64,000 bases of DNA, taken from assembly GCF_900112475.1 (NCBI RefSeq), contig NZ_FOLW01000005.1, positions 186,001 through 250,000 on the forward strand, written 5' to 3'. Source of the DNA: Pragia fontium DSM 5563 = ATCC 49100 (GTDB lineage: Bacteria; Pseudomonadota; Gammaproteobacteria; Enterobacterales; Enterobacteriaceae). Positions 47,115 to 56,649 of this stretch are shown piece by piece. A program made the translations under genes and the position numbers. Numbering within the stretch: the first letter of the stretch is position 1; every line of letters begins with the position of its first letter. The notes below the pieces were generated by a model that did not search any database, was not told the DNA's origin, and worked only from the letters and a program-made list of their open reading frames with translations.

Positions 47115-47696
47115 ATGAGATTATGCGATCGGGATATTGAAGCTTACCTCGACAGCGGCAAGCTGGAAATTACCCCAAGACCACCTGTTGAACGCATTAA
47201 TGGTGCAACTGTTGATGTACGTTTAGGCAATCAATTTCGTGTGTTTCTCGGTCATACGGCAGCTTATATCGATCTGAGTGGGCCAAAAGAAGAAGTCTCA
47301 GCAGCGCTTGAACGGGTGATGAGTGATGAGATTAATTTATCTGCAGACCAAGCCTTCTTTTTACATCCAGGAGAGCTGGCATTGGCGGTAACGCTGGAGT
47401 CGGTTTCTATTCCTGACGATCTGGTGGGTTGGTTGGATGGTCGTTCTTCGCTGGCGCGGTTAGGATTGATGGTTCATGTGACCGCCCATCGAATTGATCC
47501 TGGTTGGCAGGGCAATATTGTGTTGGAGTTCTATAACTCAGGTAAGCTACCGTTGGCTTTGCGCCCGGGCATGGTTATTGGTGCATTGAGTTTTGAGCCC
47601 TTGAGTGGCCCGGCGGCTCGACCTTATCATCGCCGAGAAGATGCTAAGTATAAAGACCAGCAAGGCGCGGTTGCCAGCCGTATTGATAAAGATTAA
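47115..47696 (+). CDS. dcd: dCTP deaminase
   Basis: This encodes a 193-residue enzyme that deaminates dCTP to dUTP in thymidylate synthesis, the same length as in E. coli. It starts [24 protein letters not shown]. The catalytic and nucleotide-binding segments are [33 protein letters not shown], including the conserved Glu. The ATG at 47115 is placed 10 bases after AGGAG; the ATG at 47106 is too close to it. Confidence 0.97.
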   Translation: MRLCDRDIEAYLDSGKLEITPRPPVERINGATVDVRLGNQFRVFLGHTAAYIDLSGPKEEVSAALERVMSDEINLSADQAFFLHPGELALAVTLESVSIPDDLVGWLDGRSSLARLGLMVHVTAHRIDPGWQGNIVLEFYNSGKLPLALRPGMVIGALSFEPLSGPAARPYHRREDAKYKDQQGAVASRIDKD

Positions 47697-47751
47697 ACCA
47701 ATTTTTTTAATGGATTAAGTTTATAATCGTTACCGTTGGGGACAATATACC

Positions 47752-49611
47752 ATGAGACGACTTTTAACCGTATTGGCCATTATTCTGGCGGTACTCCTCG
47801 CCGGAATGGCCGCCCTTATTCTGTTGGTCAATCCCAATGAGTTTCGTGGCTATATGGTTAAGAAAGTTGAGGATAAAACCGGCTACCAGCTCAAAATCGA
47901 TGGCGATTTACGCTGGCATGTTTGGCCTCAGCTCAGTATTTTAGCCGGTCAAATGACGTTGACGGCGCCAGGTGCAACCAAGCCACTGGTCAGTTCAGAT
48001 AATATGCGTTTGGACGTTGAGCTTTTTCCGCTGCTTTCCCATCAATTAGTGGTCAAGAATGTGGTATTGAAGGGCGGGGTTATTCAACTGTTGCCTGAAA
48101 GCCAAATGCAGACAGAGCAAAATGCACCCATCGCTCCGGGCAATAGCCATGAAAGTAAGCCTACTGTTTCAGCATCGGCATCCGGCTGGTCGTTGGAACT
48201 GGATAAAATAATTGTTACTGATAGCCTGTTAGTTTGGCAGCGCAGTGAAAATGATATTATCAATGTCAGGGATATTAATCTGACATTATCGCGCACCGAA
48301 GCGCGGCAGGCGGATATCTCGGCACAGGCACGTATTAACCGTGACCAGCGAGAATTAAGTTTTTCTTTAGACGGTGCGGTCGACTTACGCCACTTTCCGC
48401 AAACGTTAGGGCTTGATATTAGCAATATTGATTATCAGCTTGAGGGGGCGGATATCCCAAGTGAGGGATTTAAAGGAACGAGTGCATTTAGTTTGGTGTA
48501 TCAAAGTGCACCTCAAAGCATCAAAATTTCACCGATGAATTTAACTTTTAATGATAATCAGCTAACGCTGGATATTTCAGCTTCACTCGGTGATGTTCCT
48601 CAATACGATTTGGCAATCAAGTCTGACAGTCTTAATTTGGATCAAATTTTTCCTGTGGTATCAACCGATGCATCAACGTCAGGTAATGAGAGCAAGGAAA
48701 CACCAGCACCAGTTATCTCTTCAGCTAATGGATTATCGGAGCAACCCGATCTCTCTTTCCTGAAGGATTTTAACGCCAAGCTGTCAGTTGAGGTTAGTCA
48801 GCTGGCGTTTCGCAATCTATCCGTTGGTAATCTGGTGTTGAAGGCGAATAATCAGCAGGGTACCGCGATCATTGAAACCCTAAAAGGCAATGTGGTTGGC
48901 GGTTCAGTTAGCGTGACGGGAACGGTAGATACCACGGCAGCGACGCCAAAAATCACGCTTAAACCGATAGTGCAGAATGTTGCCATGGGCGATATTTTAA
49001 AAGCGTTAAATTATCCCGAAACGTTAACCGGGCAATTGAGCCTGCAAGGTACCTTTCACAACATTGGGAATGATATCAGCCGGTTTGATAAGGACTGGCA
49101 GGGGAATGCCCATATCGCAATTGATGGCGCTCGCTTACACGGTTTAAATATACAACAGCTTATTCAACAGGCCGTGTCCCGCAGTAATAAAGATGTAAAA
49201 GGGGCAGAGCGCTATGAGCGTTATACAGAAGTACAACGTCTGGTAGTTGATACGGTATTGAATCAAGGACAGGTTAGAATCACTCGGTTAAATGGTGCTT
49301 CTGAGATGCTGGCGGTTGCGGGTACTGGCGTATTGAATTTGCCTGGAAAGTCCTGTGATATGAATTTGAAAATTCGCGTAACCCAAGGATGGAGCGGTAA
49401 GTCAGATATTGTGACCGCTCTGCAAAATAGTACGATTCCCCTGCGGATTTATGGCCCCTGGAGTAAGTTAAGTTATCAGCTTAACGTTGAGCAATTACTA
49501 CGTGACCAGATAAAAGGGCAGGTTGGGAAAGCGATCGATAAGTGGATCGATAAGAATAAAGATAAGAAAGAAACCCAAGAGGTTAAGAAGCTGTTGGATA
49601 AAATATTCTGA
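47752..49611 (+). CDS. asmA: outer-membrane assembly/lipid transport protein AsmA
   Basis: This encodes a 619-residue AsmA; E. coli AsmA has 617. An N-terminal membrane anchor (residues 1-25) is followed by a large periplasmic region rich in beta-strands. AsmA-family proteins are now viewed as bridge-like phospholipid transporters between the membranes. The start MRRLLTVLAIILAVLLAGMAALILLVNPNEFRGYMVKKVEDKTGYQL is diagnostic. It follows dcd by 55 bases and may share its transcript. Confidence 0.96.
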   Translation: MRRLLTVLAIILAVLLAGMAALILLVNPNEFRGYMVKKVEDKTGYQLKIDGDLRWHVWPQLSILAGQMTLTAPGATKPLVSSDNMRLDVELFPLLSHQLVVKNVVLKGGVIQLLPESQMQTEQNAPIAPGNSHESKPTVSASASGWSLELDKIIVTDSLLVWQRSENDIINVRDINLTLSRTEARQADISAQARINRDQRELSFSLDGAVDLRHFPQTLGLDISNIDYQLEGADIPSEGFKGTSAFSLVYQSAPQSIKISPMNLTFNDNQLTLDISASLGDVPQYDLAIKSDSLNLDQIFPVVSTDASTSGNESKETPAPVISSANGLSEQPDLSFLKDFNAKLSVEVSQLAFRNLSVGNLVLKANNQQGTAIIETLKGNVVGGSVSVTGTVDTTAATPKITLKPIVQNVAMGDILKALNYPETLTGQLSLQGTFHNIGNDISRFDKDWQGNAHIAIDGARLHGLNIQQLIQQAVSRSNKDVKGAERYERYTEVQRLVVDTVLNQGQVRITRLNGASEMLAVAGTGVLNLPGKSCDMNLKIRVTQGWSGKSDIVTALQNSTIPLRIYGPWSKLSYQLNVEQLLRDQIKGQVGKAIDKWIDKNKDKKETQEVKKLLDKIF

Positions 49612-49630
49612 TGCTTCTGAGGGATAAAAT

Positions 49631-49657
49631 AAAAAAGGCGCTATTTGCGCCTTTTTT
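49631..49657. terminator. bidirectional terminator between asmA and yegH
   Basis: AAAAAAGGCGC/GCGCCTTTTTT forms an 11-bp stem with a 5-nt loop between convergent genes. Confidence 0.92.
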
Positions 49658-49673
49658 ATTGTCTATTTTTCAA

Positions 49674-51251
49674 CTATTCCTCGTCAGGTTCCGGTTCTCG
49701 CAAGCAAGTTATTCGTACCTTAAGAAGGCGGTGGCTGCTGACTTCCAGTGGTTCGTATAACCAGTCACCGATTTTAATTTGTTCACCCACGTCAGGAATT
49801 CGCTGAGTATGCTCCATAAGAAGACCGGCGACCGTATGGTATTCGCGTTTCTCTTCGATATCGATTGGAACATAAATAGCCAGATCGTCTAGCGGCATAT
49901 AACCGTTCACAATCCAACTCCCATCGGCTTCATGATGAATATCGTGGCGTGCATCAATGTCTTCACCATCAACTGGTAGGTTACCGGCGATAGTTTCCAT
50001 GACGTCAGTTAGGGTAACGATACCTTCAACAGAACCAAATTCATCAACGACAAAGGCAAAGTGAGTTTTCGCCTGACGGAACTGTTCCAGCGCCATTAGC
50101 AACGAAACCGTTTCTGGGAAAATGACCGGTTGCTTGAGCAATGAGCGAATATCCAGCTCAGACTGCTCCAATTGCTGTTTCAGCAGGTCGTTAACATTAA
50201 TCACCCCGAGCGGTTCATCAACCGATCCATCTTCCGTCACAACCAAACGCGTATGCTGATTTTTATGCAGAATTTGACGAATCTCTTCATCGGATTCGCT
50301 TAAATCAATGTTTTCAATATCATGACGAGAAGTCATGATACTGCCAACCGAGCGCTGAGCCAGTCCCAACACTCGCTCAATCATATGGCGTTCCTGTTGG
50401 TTAAAGACTTCATCGCTTGGCTTATCAGCGATCAGATTAGCACTATAGTTATCCAGCTCGGCTTCTTCATGTTTACCACTGAGCATACGGAGAACCGCCT
50501 CAGCGGTACGTTGGCGTAGCGGGCGGCTGGATGACAAATATTTACGACGGTTAGCTATCGATAGCTGGTTGAACACTTCAATCAGAATGGAGAAACCAAT
50601 AGCCGCGTAGAGGTAGCCTTTCGGAATATGGAAGCCAAAACCATCAGCGACCAGGCTAAAGCCAATCATCAACAGAAAACTTAGGCACAGAATAACAATG
50701 GTCGGGTGCGCATTGACAAAACGGGTTAACGGCTTGCTGGCCATTAACATCAGGCTCATAGCAATACACACGGCGATCATCATTACCGCCAAGTGATCGA
50801 CCATACCTACCGCAGTAATGACGGAGTCTAGGGAGAAAACAGCATCCAACACCACAATTTGGGCAACAACGGCCCAGAATTTAGCCCCTTTTTGCTGGGA
50901 TGAGTCCTGGTGATCCTTACCTTCTAATTGTTCATTTAGCTCCATGGTGGCTTTGAACAACAGGAATAGACCACCAACCAGCATGATCAAATCACGGCCG
51001 CTAAAAGGCTGTTCAAAAATGATGAATAAAGGCGTGGTTAACGTGGCAAGCCAGGAAATACTGGCTAACAGCCCTAAACGCATAACTAAAGCGAGGGCTA
51101 AACCAACGACGCGTGCGCGGTCACGTTGCTTTTTAGGGAGCTTATCCGCCAGAATAGCGATGAAGACAAGGTTATCAATACCCAGAACGATTTCGAGCAC
51201 AACCAGGGTTGCGAGGCCGGCCCAAATTGTTGGATCAGCGATCCATTCCAT
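49674..51251 (-). CDS. yegH: TerC/CBS/CorC-domain membrane protein YegH
   Basis: This encodes a 525-residue inner-membrane protein orthologous to E. coli YegH (527). Residues 1-240 are a TerC-like membrane domain with [12 protein letters not shown] and [19 protein letters not shown], two Asp-rich helices that probably bind metal ions. Two CBS domains follow (residues about 300-430: [32 protein letters not shown]), and then a CorC/HlyC C-terminal domain. A role in metal ion transport or homeostasis is likely but not shown. Confidence 0.94.
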   Translation of the reverse strand: MEWIADPTIWAGLATLVVLEIVLGIDNLVFIAILADKLPKKQRDRARVVGLALALVMRLGLLASISWLATLTTPLFIIFEQPFSGRDLIMLVGGLFLLFKATMELNEQLEGKDHQDSSQQKGAKFWAVVAQIVVLDAVFSLDSVITAVGMVDHLAVMMIAVCIAMSLMLMASKPLTRFVNAHPTIVILCLSFLLMIGFSLVADGFGFHIPKGYLYAAIGFSILIEVFNQLSIANRRKYLSSSRPLRQRTAEAVLRMLSGKHEEAELDNYSANLIADKPSDEVFNQQERHMIERVLGLAQRSVGSIMTSRHDIENIDLSESDEEIRQILHKNQHTRLVVTEDGSVDEPLGVINVNDLLKQQLEQSELDIRSLLKQPVIFPETVSLLMALEQFRQAKTHFAFVVDEFGSVEGIVTLTDVMETIAGNLPVDGEDIDARHDIHHEADGSWIVNGYMPLDDLAIYVPIDIEEKREYHTVAGLLMEHTQRIPDVGEQIKIGDWLYEPLEVSSHRLLKVRITCLREPEPDEE

Positions 51252-51643
51252 AAGTCAGGTGGTTACCTTCAGATTGACAGCACATGCTGCGGCAATGATT
51301 GTAGGGGGTAAATGTGATGACGACAATAATTTATCTCATGGTTAATGCTTGCTGAAGCGCAATGGTCGGTTGGTTGCTGATAATTTGACCTTTTTTATTC
51401 GCCTGTAGCGCTGTTCGGAAAATTTATCCATTAATCAATATCAATTTAATCGATTGATTCTGCGTGACCCGATAGTTTTTTCTGATTGATGAGCTAGTCA
51501 ACATCATGGTTAGCAATTACTGCGATAGCGATTTCTATCGTACCAATTGTCACTTTCGTGAGTTATGATATTTGTTATAAATAAGTTGTTCACTTGTCGT
51601 CCGATTTTAACCGGTGAATATGTCCTGTCAGCTAGGAGTCTTT
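51252..51643. other. intergenic region between divergent yegH and gnd
   Basis: These 390 bases hold the divergent promoters of yegH and gnd. No RNA gene or credible ORF was seen. AGGAG before 51644 fixes the gnd start. Confidence 0.5.
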
Positions 51644-53050
51644 ATGTCTAAACAGCAAATTGGTGTCGTTGGAATGGCGGTAATGGGCCGCAATTTAGCG
51701 TTAAATATTGAAAGCCGTGGCTATTCTGTTTCTATTTTTAACCGCTCCAGCGATAAAACTGATGAAGTTATTGCTGAGAATCCAGGAAAAAAACTGGTTC
51801 CCTGTTATACCGTTGAAGAGTTTGTTCATTCGTTAGAAAAACCGCGTCGTATTTTGTTAATGGTAAAAGCAGGTGAGGCAACGGATAAAACCATTGACTC
51901 TTTGAAACCTTATTTGGACAAAGGTGACATCTTAATCGATGGCGGTAATACCTATTACCAAGACACTATTCGTCGTAATAAAGAGCTGTCAGCCGAAGGA
52001 TTTAACTTTATTGGTACTGGCGTATCCGGTGGTGAAGAGGGCGCACTAAAAGGGCCTTCAATCATGCCGGGCGGACAAAAAGAAGCTTATCAGTTAGTGG
52101 CCCCGATTCTGGAGAAAATTGCAGCCAGAGCAAACGGTGAACCGTGTATTACTTATATCGGTTCCGACGGTGCAGGTCACTACGTGAAGATGGTACACAA
52201 CGGTATTGAATATGGCGATATGCAACTGATTGCTGAAGCATACTCACTATTGAAACAGGCTGTTGGCCTGAGTAATAGCGAATTGGCTGAAACCTTTACT
52301 GAATGGAACAAAGGTGAGCTGGATAGCTACCTGATTGAAATTACCGCCGATATTTTCCGTAAGAAAGATGAAGACGGCAATTATTTAGTGGATGTTATTC
52401 TGGATGAAGCCGCTCAGAAAGGTACCGGTAAATGGACCAGCCAAAGCGCGCTGGATCTCGGAGTACCTTTATCGCTGATTACTGAGTCTGTGTTTGCCCG
52501 CTTCCTGTCAGCATTGAAAACCGAGCGTGTGGCTGCTTCAAAAGTTCTGACCGGACCTAAAGCTCAGGCATTTGCTGGTGATAAAGCCGAGTTCATCGAG
52601 AAAGTTCGTCGTGCCTTGTATTTAGGTAAGATCGTTTCATACGCGCAAGGTTTTGCTCAATTGAAATCGGCTTCAGACGAGTATAACTGGAACTTACAAT
52701 ACGGTGAGATAGCGAAAATCTTCCGCGCTGGTTGTATTATTCGCGCCCAGTTCCTGCAAAAAATTACCGATGCTTATGCTGAAAATGGTGATATTGCTAA
52801 CCTGTTATTGGCTAGCTACTTTAAGAAAACCGCTGATGAATATCAGCAGGCGCTGCGTGATGTTGTTGCCTATGCGGTACAACACGGTATTCCAACGCCA
52901 ACCCTTTCAGCGGCGATTGCTTATTACGACAGCTATCGTGCAGAAGTATTACCAGCTAACCTGATTCAGGCTCAGCGTGATTACTTCGGGGCTCATACCT
53001 ATAAGCGTATCGATAAAGATGGCGTATTCCATACCGAGTGGATGGAATAA
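51644..53050 (+). CDS. gnd: 6-phosphogluconate dehydrogenase (decarboxylating)
   Basis: This encodes a 468-residue enzyme of the oxidative pentose phosphate pathway that produces ribulose-5-phosphate, CO2 and NADPH. The Rossmann motif [16 protein letters not shown] is at the N-terminus. Substrate-binding [18 protein letters not shown] and [19 protein letters not shown] follow. The C-terminal tail ends [19 protein letters not shown]. The start at 51644 is used because TAGGAG precedes it and the conserved protein begins there. A terminator follows. Confidence 0.98.
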   Translation: MSKQQIGVVGMAVMGRNLALNIESRGYSVSIFNRSSDKTDEVIAENPGKKLVPCYTVEEFVHSLEKPRRILLMVKAGEATDKTIDSLKPYLDKGDILIDGGNTYYQDTIRRNKELSAEGFNFIGTGVSGGEEGALKGPSIMPGGQKEAYQLVAPILEKIAARANGEPCITYIGSDGAGHYVKMVHNGIEYGDMQLIAEAYSLLKQAVGLSNSELAETFTEWNKGELDSYLIEITADIFRKKDEDGNYLVDVILDEAAQKGTGKWTSQSALDLGVPLSLITESVFARFLSALKTERVAASKVLTGPKAQAFAGDKAEFIEKVRRALYLGKIVSYAQGFAQLKSASDEYNWNLQYGEIAKIFRAGCIIRAQFLQKITDAYAENGDIANLLLASYFKKTADEYQQALRDVVAYAVQHGIPTPTLSAAIAYYDSYRAEVLPANLIQAQRDYFGAHTYKRIDKDGVFHTEWME

Positions 53051-53069
53051 GTTAATTTTGATGAAATTA

Positions 53070-53096
53070 AAAATCCGGCATAGTCCGGATTTTTTA
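53070..53096 (+). terminator. gnd terminator
   Basis: AATCCGG/CCGGATT forms a 7-bp stem with a 6-nt loop and is followed by TTTTT, 20 bases after the gnd stop. Confidence 0.88.
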
Positions 53097-53210
53097 TCTA
53101 TAGTCGATAGAGCAGAAAGATATCATTTCAGTAGCAGTTCAGGTCTGACTTACGTAGTATCGTCGTTAACGTTGTGATGATGAACTGTTTATTTATTAAG
53201 TAAGGGTATT

Positions 53211-53528
53211 ATGATGGAAAACGCGAAACCTTCATTTCAAAATGTGCTGGAGTATGTACGCTTGTCCCGCCGTAAAAATAAACTAAAACGTGAAATTGTG
53301 GATAACGAAAAGAAAATCCGTGATAACCAAAAGCGCGTATTACTGCTTGAGAACCTGAGCGAATACATCAAGCCGGGTATGAGCATTGAGGATATTCAGG
53401 CGATTATCGCCAACATGAAAGGCGACTATGAAGAGCGCGTTGATGAATACATCATCAAAAATGCTGAACTCTCCAAAGAGCGTCGCGATATCTCTCAGAA
53501 AATGAAAACTAAGTCCGAAGTGAAATAA
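53211..53528 (+). CDS. yeeX: YeeX family protein (DUF496)
   Basis: This encodes a 105-residue helical, highly charged protein orthologous to E. coli YeeX. The segment [24 protein letters not shown], the [22 protein letters not shown] stretch and the repeat of [25 protein letters not shown] are nearly invariant. It is predicted to be largely coiled coil; its function is not known. Two adjacent ATG codons (53211, 53214) are possible starts. Confidence 0.95.
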   Translation: MMENAKPSFQNVLEYVRLSRRKNKLKREIVDNEKKIRDNQKRVLLLENLSEYIKPGMSIEDIQAIIANMKGDYEERVDEYIIKNAELSKERRDISQKMKTKSEVK

Positions 53529-53547
53529 GTATTTATTTTTATTGCTA

Positions 53548-53573
53548 AGGCCTCGCTATGCGGGGCTTTTTTA
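53548..53573 (+). terminator. yeeX terminator
   Basis: A stem of AGGCCTCGC with GCGGGGCTT (one mismatch) and a 3-nt loop is followed by a T-run. Confidence 0.8.
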
Positions 53574-53642
53574 TGTCTGGGATTCTACTGACAGGTAAAC
53601 AGAGCACTGAATATGAATAGAATATCCTTGATTCAAGAAATA

Positions 53643-53669
53643 AAAATGCCGTGTTAAACACGGCATTTT
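53643..53669 (-). terminator. ptsG terminator
   Basis: AAAATGCCGTGT/ACACGGCATTTT forms a perfect 12-bp stem with a 3-nt loop, directly downstream of ptsG on the minus strand. Confidence 0.88.
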
Positions 53670-53692
53670 CGTACGTTTAACCAGAGAAACGG

Positions 53693-55153
53693 TTAATGGT
53701 TACGGATATATTCATCCATATCACTTTTCAGATTATCAGACTTGGTTCCGAAAATAGCTTGAATCCCCGAGCCCGCAACGACAACACCGGCGGCGCCCAG
53801 TTTTTTCAGTTTATCTTGATCGACCTGAGACACATCAGCGACACCAACGCGTAAACGGGTAATACAGGCATCCAGATTGGTAATATTGTTTTTACCGCCG
53901 AAAGCCGCAACCAGATCGGCGGCGATACCGTTACTGGTGCCAGTTATTGTTTCAGCGGAAGTATCATCTTCACGGCCAGGCGTCTTAAGCTTGAGTTTTA
54001 CAATAGCAAAACGGAAGACAACGTAATAGAACAGGGCATATAGAGGGCCAAGAACAAAGAACATCCAGCCTTTGGTTGATAGATGGTAGAACAGTGTAAA
54101 GTCAATCGCACCGTGCGAGAAGGTCATACCATGTTTAACCCCCAACAGAATGGTTATCACATAGGCCAGACCAGCAAGTAGGGCGTGAATAGCATACAGA
54201 ACCGGAGCCACAAACATAAAGGCGAATTCAATAGGTTCTGTGATACCGGTCAGGAATGAGGTTAGTGCAGCAGATACCATGATACCGCCGACCTTAGCAC
54301 GGTTTTCTGGTTTCGCGGTGTGCCACATTGCGATGGCAGCCGCTGGCAGGCCCCACATTTTAAACAGATAACCACCGGCCATATTGCCTGCCGTTGGGTC
54401 GCCCTGAAGGTAACGTTGGATTTCACCGGTGATCCACCGACCATTCTCGGCGGTACAGGCTGCTTCATTAGCAATACCGGCCACGACTTTGTTATTAATT
54501 ACGCAAGCCTGGCCTGCCTCATAGAAGAACGGCACGTTCCAGATATGGTGTAGGCCGAAAGGAATCAACGATCGTTCAACCACACCATAAATACCAAAAG
54601 CCATCGCCGGGTTCTGGTAAGCAGCCCACTGAGAGAACGCACTAATTGCATTTCCTACCGGAGGCCAAATAAATGACAGGATGATACCCAGCGCAATACA
54701 AACAAAGCCGGTAATAATTGGCACGAACCGTTTACCCGCAAAGAAGCCGAGATAATCCGGTAGCTGGATACGGTAGAAGCGATTAAATAAATAACCCGCT
54801 AAACCACCAACCAGAATCCCGCCCAGAACACCGGTGTCAATTTTGGCAACGCCAAGAGTTTCAGCCATAACTTTGAGGGTAGCGGCCATAATTCCGTATC
54901 CAACAATGGATGCCAGACCAGCAACACCATCATTATTGGTAAAGCCCAGAGCGACACCTACAGCAAATAAGAGGGGCATTTGATCGAAAATGGAGCCACC
55001 AGCCTGCTGCATGACTTTTGATACAATGGTGGGTAACCAACTAAAATCAGCGGCACCAACACCTAAAAGAATACCGGCGATAGGCAAAACTGATACGGGT
55101 AACATCAGTGCCTTGCCGACTTTTTGCAAATTTGCAAAGAGGTTTTTAAACAT
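53693..55153 (-). CDS. ptsG: glucose-specific PTS transporter subunit IIBC
   Basis: This encodes a 486-residue PTS permease that imports and phosphorylates glucose using phosphate from EIIA-Glc. The IIC membrane domain (residues 1-380) has about ten helices and the typical [19 protein letters not shown] linker leads to the IIB domain with the phosphorylated cysteine in [15 protein letters not shown]. It starts [33 protein letters not shown], matching E. coli; the length (477 there) is similar. A CRP-like site lies upstream. An extra insert with Cys residues (near [11 protein letters not shown]) is also known in enterobacterial PtsG. Confidence 0.97.
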   Translation of the reverse strand: MFKNLFANLQKVGKALMLPVSVLPIAGILLGVGAADFSWLPTIVSKVMQQAGGSIFDQMPLLFAVGVALGFTNNDGVAGLASIVGYGIMAATLKVMAETLGVAKIDTGVLGGILVGGLAGYLFNRFYRIQLPDYLGFFAGKRFVPIITGFVCIALGIILSFIWPPVGNAISAFSQWAAYQNPAMAFGIYGVVERSLIPFGLHHIWNVPFFYEAGQACVINNKVVAGIANEAACTAENGRWITGEIQRYLQGDPTAGNMAGGYLFKMWGLPAAAIAMWHTAKPENRAKVGGIMVSAALTSFLTGITEPIEFAFMFVAPVLYAIHALLAGLAYVITILLGVKHGMTFSHGAIDFTLFYHLSTKGWMFFVLGPLYALFYYVVFRFAIVKLKLKTPGREDDTSAETITGTSNGIAADLVAAFGGKNNITNLDACITRLRVGVADVSQVDQDKLKKLGAAGVVVAGSGIQAIFGTKSDNLKSDMDEYIRNH

Positions 55154-55279
55154 GGAAGTACTCCAGAATAATCTATGGTTTAAATTGGTGTGTTGTTAGT
55201 TGAGAACAAGTTTAAATTTAACGGGTAATTTCACTTAGCTTATTTATTTTATAGCGTAAAATAAATGTTGTTAACATAA

Positions 55280-55295
55280 GGTGACTATTGTCACA
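55280..55295. promoter_or_regulatory. CRP-like site upstream of ptsG
   Basis: GGTGA-N6-TCACA matches the CRP consensus TGTGA-N6-TCACA at 9 of 10 positions. It lies about 127 bases upstream of the ptsG start codon. E. coli ptsG is CRP-activated. Confidence 0.7.
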
Positions 55296-56035
55296 AATCT
55301 CTAAATTCGTATAAATATTCCGTATGCTTTGTTTTGATAAAATTTATATAAATCAATTGAATATATAGTTTATGGCTGTTGCGATATTCAGCTTTTAAAC
55401 AAGTATAGTCGCTGTTTAATCATTCGCTTGCAGAATGCAAATGTATTCACATTGAGATGAGAATACTAAAGCCTGTATCTTGAAATTTATCTGTGACAGT
55501 AATTTAGAGTAGGGGGGTAAATGATTGTTTGGATGGCAAAAAATTTATGCTCTGAGATGTTATTTTTACTGTATTAAAAAACAGTATTGACAGGATTAAA
55601 TAAAGGGTTAAATTGGTCTGTAACGCAGGCGCAATCAGTCTTCTGGATTGATTCAATAGCGTCGGCGCGTTAGTTAAAACGCGATAAGGGCCTTGTAGTT
55701 AACGGATGTTAATTTGAAATAAATCGCGATTGAGGTTTGTTATTAAGTTAGTACTGTTTGCATCGCGATAGAAGTCAGGTCATGTAGGTTAAAGTAACAT
55801 CGCGTACTGGGAACGAAAGGGCGTGTAGCAGTTTCAGACTGGTGAGTTGGAAGCTTGTTACGCAGGTGGTGTACTGAGTTAGTCGAATATTGGAAACGAA
55901 CTAACATCATTGGTTTAAATGTGTAGAAAAGTATAGTGTTTCGGTCAATAAATCGGAGGGATTTTTAACTATAAATGCTTAATTTTTCTCTTATGAAAAA
56001 CTTGTACATCTAGTTGTGTTAGTGATAATTAATTG

Positions 56036-56104
56036 AAGTATTAATGTTTAATTTACAATATGTTTTATCCTAAAGCCCTGACAATCTCTTGTTGGGGCTT
56101 TTTT
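56036..56104 (+). ncRNA. candidate small RNA ending in a strong terminator
   Basis: A possible promoter (TTGTAC at 56002-56007, 16-bp spacer, GATAAT at 56024-56029) would start a transcript near 56036. It would end at the 13-bp hairpin AAAGCCCTGACAA/TTGTTGGGGCTTT with a T-run at 56104. The predicted RNA of about 70 nt has an AT-rich single-stranded 5' part. No protein gene precedes the terminator on this strand. No known sRNA family was recognised, so this is a prediction from signals only. Confidence 0.35.
56072..56104 (+). terminator. strong terminator without an upstream gene
   Basis: A 13-bp stem with one or two imperfect pairs and loop TCTC is followed by TTTTTT. On the + strand there is no gene within the preceding kilobase. 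Confidence 0.8.
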
Positions 56105-56141
56105 ATTGTCGTTTTTGAGCTGCTACAGAATGACAGGCAAT

Positions 56142-56167
56142 AAAAAAGCCCGCTAAAAAGCGGGCTT
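56142..56167 (-). terminator. terminator of tRNA-Asn copy 1
   Basis: AAGCCCGCT/AGCGGGCTT with loop AAAA is followed on the minus strand by TTTTATTG, just after the tRNA 3' end. Confidence 0.88.
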
Positions 56168-56176
56168 CTTCGAATT

Positions 56177-56252
56177 TGGCTCCTCTGACTGGACTCGAAC
56201 CAGTGACATACGGATTAACAGTCCGCCGTTCTACCGACTGAACTACAGAGGA
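56177..56252 (-). tRNA. asnT: tRNA-Asn (anticodon GTT), copy 1
   Basis: The minus strand gives a 76-nt tRNA with encoded CCA, D-arm AGTTCAGTCGGTAGAACGGC, anticodon GTT in GACTGTTAATC and T-arm GGTTCGAGTCC. It is identical to the E. coli tRNA-Asn genes as far as I can recall. A second copy lies at 59429-59504 in the same orientation. The symbol is by analogy; E. coli has several identical copies. Confidence 0.97.
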
Positions 56253-56649
56253 ATTGTCTGAACAGGGCGCATGATATCTGCCAACCGGAACTCTGTCAAC
56301 CGATCAAAAAATTAATCCGGTGCGTTTGCTTATACTTCGTGCAGAATTAGGCTTATCCGCTTTTATTTTAATCAGTTAGCTGAATTATTCGGCATGAAAT
56401 TTTATCATAGCTAATTCACTGTGGGTAAAATCAATACTGGCTTTATGATCGAGAAAAATGAAGAAAACGGATAATTGTCAGAAAATGTGTTGATGTTCAG
56501 TGTAGTAATAACAGAAAGTGATATAGACTTAAAACAGGTCATGCAGGAGGCATTTAACTCGGGTAAAAAACATTAGCTATCATCTTGATGATAGCGTCAT
56601 TATTGTTTTTAAACGCTGATTATTTTTTATATATGTGAGTGGTGAGTAT
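56253..56649. other. intergenic region between tRNA-Asn and the phosphodiesterase gene
   Basis: About 400 bases contain the tRNA promoter on the minus strand and presumably the phosphodiesterase promoter. No ORF or further RNA gene was seen. Confidence 0.4.

Larger units (their letters stand above)
55154..56176. other. 1-kb non-coding region upstream of ptsG
   Basis: No ORF of credible size is present on either strand. The part next to ptsG carries a CRP-like site and the ptsG promoter. A middle part (about 55610-55930) is less AT-rich than its flanks, with CGCG-containing motifs at 55680, 55725, 55764 and 55801. The right part ends in a strong terminator (56072-56104) with a possible promoter before it. 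The remainder shows nothing I can name. Confidence 0.5.
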
